Source of the DNA: Rehmannia glutinosa
Lineage: Eukaryota; Streptophyta; Magnoliopsida; Lamiales; Orobanchaceae
Length of the DNA stretch: 64,000 nucleotides
Direction of reading: 5' to 3'
Assembly (NCBI GenBank): GCA_016081115.2
Contig: CM071928.1
Span: 84,578,477 to 84,642,476, forward strand
Of this stretch, positions 61,580 to 64,000 are shown piece after piece. Numbering within the stretch: position 1 is the first letter of the stretch; each line of letters begins with the position of its first letter. A program made the translations under genes and the position numbers. The notes under the pieces are model-generated. The model did not search any database. It worked only from the letters and a program-made list of their open reading frames with translations, and had not been told where the DNA came from.

Positions 61580-62815
61580 TTTAAAAAAATCATGTGGAAA
61601 TAGTTGAGCATCATTGACAACAAATTAAAACCGATCCGTATTACATAGTTAAACATTAGTTCTCCGAGAAAGACATAATTAAAATTTAAAAGGGCCGAAA
61701 ATCGCGTTATGATCATAAATTCACAATTCTCAAGAAAACAGAAGTTGTTTTATTATGGAGCCCTTGGGCTAACCTAGGCCCAAGGTATAAGGGCCTGAAG
61801 AACATCGGATTCTTATGGTTTTGGGCTACGGCTAACATAAAAATATTGTGGTGGGCCAGTTGCCCTTCGGCCTTCCTGTAATCCTGTGAATATGATGCAT
61901 CCCCTTTCTTATGTTTTGTAATGGTAGATGTATACAATTGACAATATTGCCCTCTGGATTCATATACAGTTAAACTTTAATAGCTTTAGGACTGTCAAAA
62001 ATTACCAATTTAATGTAATATTAAATAAATAATTATAATAACTTATTATTTTATCAAAGTATTACATGTTTGCTTAGTTAATACATTGTTCAATTTATTA
62101 TGCATATATTATTTAATGAGTTATTTTATTTAGGACTCGTTTGAAAAACTTGATTAGTCATGACAAATTATTTAGTCGAGGTTATCACTTGTTTGGGATC
62201 TTTGACTACAACTCGTGATACTAACCTTGAATCGCTTTTTTTTTTCTCTTGATTGATAACCTGGTTAGGCCATTGGGAGTGCGATTATATAAATCACACA
62301 TATGCGAGGATAGTATTATACAAGGATTGTATTATGTTTCAATCTTTTATTTGGGGTAATTTGGTAATTTGAAAATTTATTCAACTTTATCATTAATGCC
62401 CAACAAAATATTGTCATAATACCGAAAAAATCACATAACATAATCATACTTCTCAAACATGTTATATAATTAAGTTATATTATCCAATCCTACTTTATCC
62501 AAATATTATTTTATCAGTCCAATCAATAATCGCAAACGAGTTCTTGATGTACTACAAATGTATCGTATTACATGGTTCAATGTACTCCATTGTTCAATAT
62601 ATTATGTTAATCTTTTTTATGAGCATTATATTAAAAACACTATTTAAATAATTAAAAAAAAAAACAGAAAACTCATAGTATACAATACATGCATAATGCA
62701 CAAAACGATATGCCTTCTCATCTCAAGGTGTAAAGAAAATCAAAGATGACAAATGACATGTGAAAAGCGTATTGTGCGAGTACGTCAAAGATAATTCAGC
62801 AGTTCATGAGGAGCT
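61580..62815. other. AT-rich intergenic DNA
   Basis: No gene, RNA or element with supportable ends was seen here. Confidence 0.5.
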
Positions 62816-62820
62816 GACAA

Positions 62821-63596
62821 TAGGTAGCATACCCATTTATTTAAGGTTATTCATACCCGAACCCTATAGTATTTATACTACCCATATACATCCCAAACCC
62901 AAATAAAAATAACATCTATTACTCATACCCATCCCAAATCCATTTCTCGATACCCGCGTACTACTCGTACCCCCCTAAAACCCGTTTATTTATATAAAAC
63001 TTATAATTATATGAATATTATGGACACCCTACCAAAAACTAATTATTATATAAGAAAATGCTAATATGTTAATTTCTTAATAAATATAACAATTAACTAT
63101 TTTAATTTTGTAAGTCACTATAGGCTATCGACATTCATCAACTAAATCAAAAGCATTACATAAATACAAATGTAACCAATACATTCCTTAAAAACTGCAG
63201 AATCCAGGCTAGTACATCATTTAATTTATAAAACTAGTACACCATCATACATATAGTTTTATCAAGCTTGGCAAAGATAAAACAGAGTTAATATGATCAG
63301 AATACAAAATAAATAATAACTTTATTTATTCTTTGTAAAAAATAAAAATTTAGGTTGGGCTTTTATGAAGAAATGCATAATGTCGGATGAAAAAAATAAA
63401 TAGAAGTTACTAAGGGGTAAACGAGTTCGGGTAATGGTGGATATCTGAGAAATAAAATCATACCCTACCCATATATAAATGAGTATTAATTTCTCATATC
63501 ATAGTCGTCCCAAATTCGAAAGAGACTATCCATACCCATCCCATTAGGGTCTGGGCGAGTGGGTACCCGCGTCTACCCGCCTCGCTGTCATCCCTA
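62821..63596. mobile_element. hAT-like relic with CCCGCG/TACCC words
   Basis: The right end CGCTGTCATCCCTA matches the TAGGGATGACAGCG termini of a common plant non-autonomous hAT group, and TACCC words fill the left part with GGGTA words towards the middle. The left end (TAGGTAGCATACCC) is worn and no 8-bp duplication matches. Confidence 0.4.
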
Positions 63597-64000
63597 ATTC
63601 AATATGAAATAAATTCTCGATTTGTAGTGACAGAAATATGATAAAGATATGATATTGTGTTTTCTTATCTTTTATAATTTTACAATATACCTTATATTTT
63701 AGGAAATAATTTTTGTATTTAGGATACCTTTTTTGTTTATGATCTAGAGTGACATATAGTTAAATTAGGGGTTTTATTAAGATCATAGAAGATTGAAGTT
63801 ATAAACAATTGCTTTATTATTACTTTTAGGTGGTTGGTTATGAAATTAAAAATTGATGGTATTTTCTCAAGTTTCCATCTCTTACGGTATTAGTGTAGAA
63901 TCAATATATGTACGAAATGAGTTGTATATTTATTCACGTTTCTGCATGCATCAATGTATATATTAATATTAGTGGAAATGCTTCACCCACCATATATGGA
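63597..64000. other. AT-rich intergenic DNA
   Basis: No recognisable feature up to the window end. Confidence 0.5.

Overview
The window is nuclear DNA of a flowering plant, most probably a dicot; the species cannot be fixed from sequence alone. The evidence is AT-rich intergenic DNA, GT-AG introns, chloroplast-targeted proteins coded in the nucleus, a stomatal EPF-type peptide and a dense mix of plant transposon families. Gene density is low: six recognisable protein genes and one or two small ORFs of unknown function.

Layout. 1-2.0 kb: AT-rich DNA and a small unknown gene. 2.3-2.7 kb: a solo LTR. 3-9 kb: a minus-strand gene for a glutaredoxin/DEP/DUF547 protein. 9.2-15.1 kb: a transposon cluster (MULE with a GRF zinc-finger-like fragment, hAT MITE, PIF/Harbinger element with a transposase remnant, CT microsatellite). 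15.1-35.5 kb: a 20.4-kb tandem array of one Copia retrotransposon, four LTRs alternating with three internal domains, bounded by a single 5-bp target-site duplication. 36.6-37.1 kb: RING-H2 protein. 38.2-38.4 kb: SINE. 38.7-44.0 kb: chloroplast-type DnaJ-domain gene with a TRIM in an intron. 44.9-46.0 kb: EPF2-like secreted peptide gene. 48-50.6 kb: nested SINE, MULE and hAT elements. 50.7-51.5 kb: chloroplast ATP synthase delta subunit. 53.3-57.2 kb: IST1-like ESCRT-associated protein. 59.2 kb: a Lys/Glu-rich small ORF. 60-61.5 kb: a decayed LTR-retrotransposon end with a 99-bp minisatellite. The rest is AT-rich DNA with hAT-like relics.

The genes are unrelated neighbours in the plant manner; nothing suggests a cluster or shared pathway. 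Two features run through the window. First, many transposons can be delimited to the base by their target-site duplications, which gives a relative insertion history. Second, four multi-exon genes carry single-base indels (mostly one missing base) in exons that are otherwise conserved and correctly spliced, and the Copia copies differ mainly at short GC-rich words. Both patterns look more like consensus-sequence error than biology, so frameshifts here should not be read as proof of pseudogenes. I did not find a convincing new defence or metabolic system; the Copia array is the most unusual structure.
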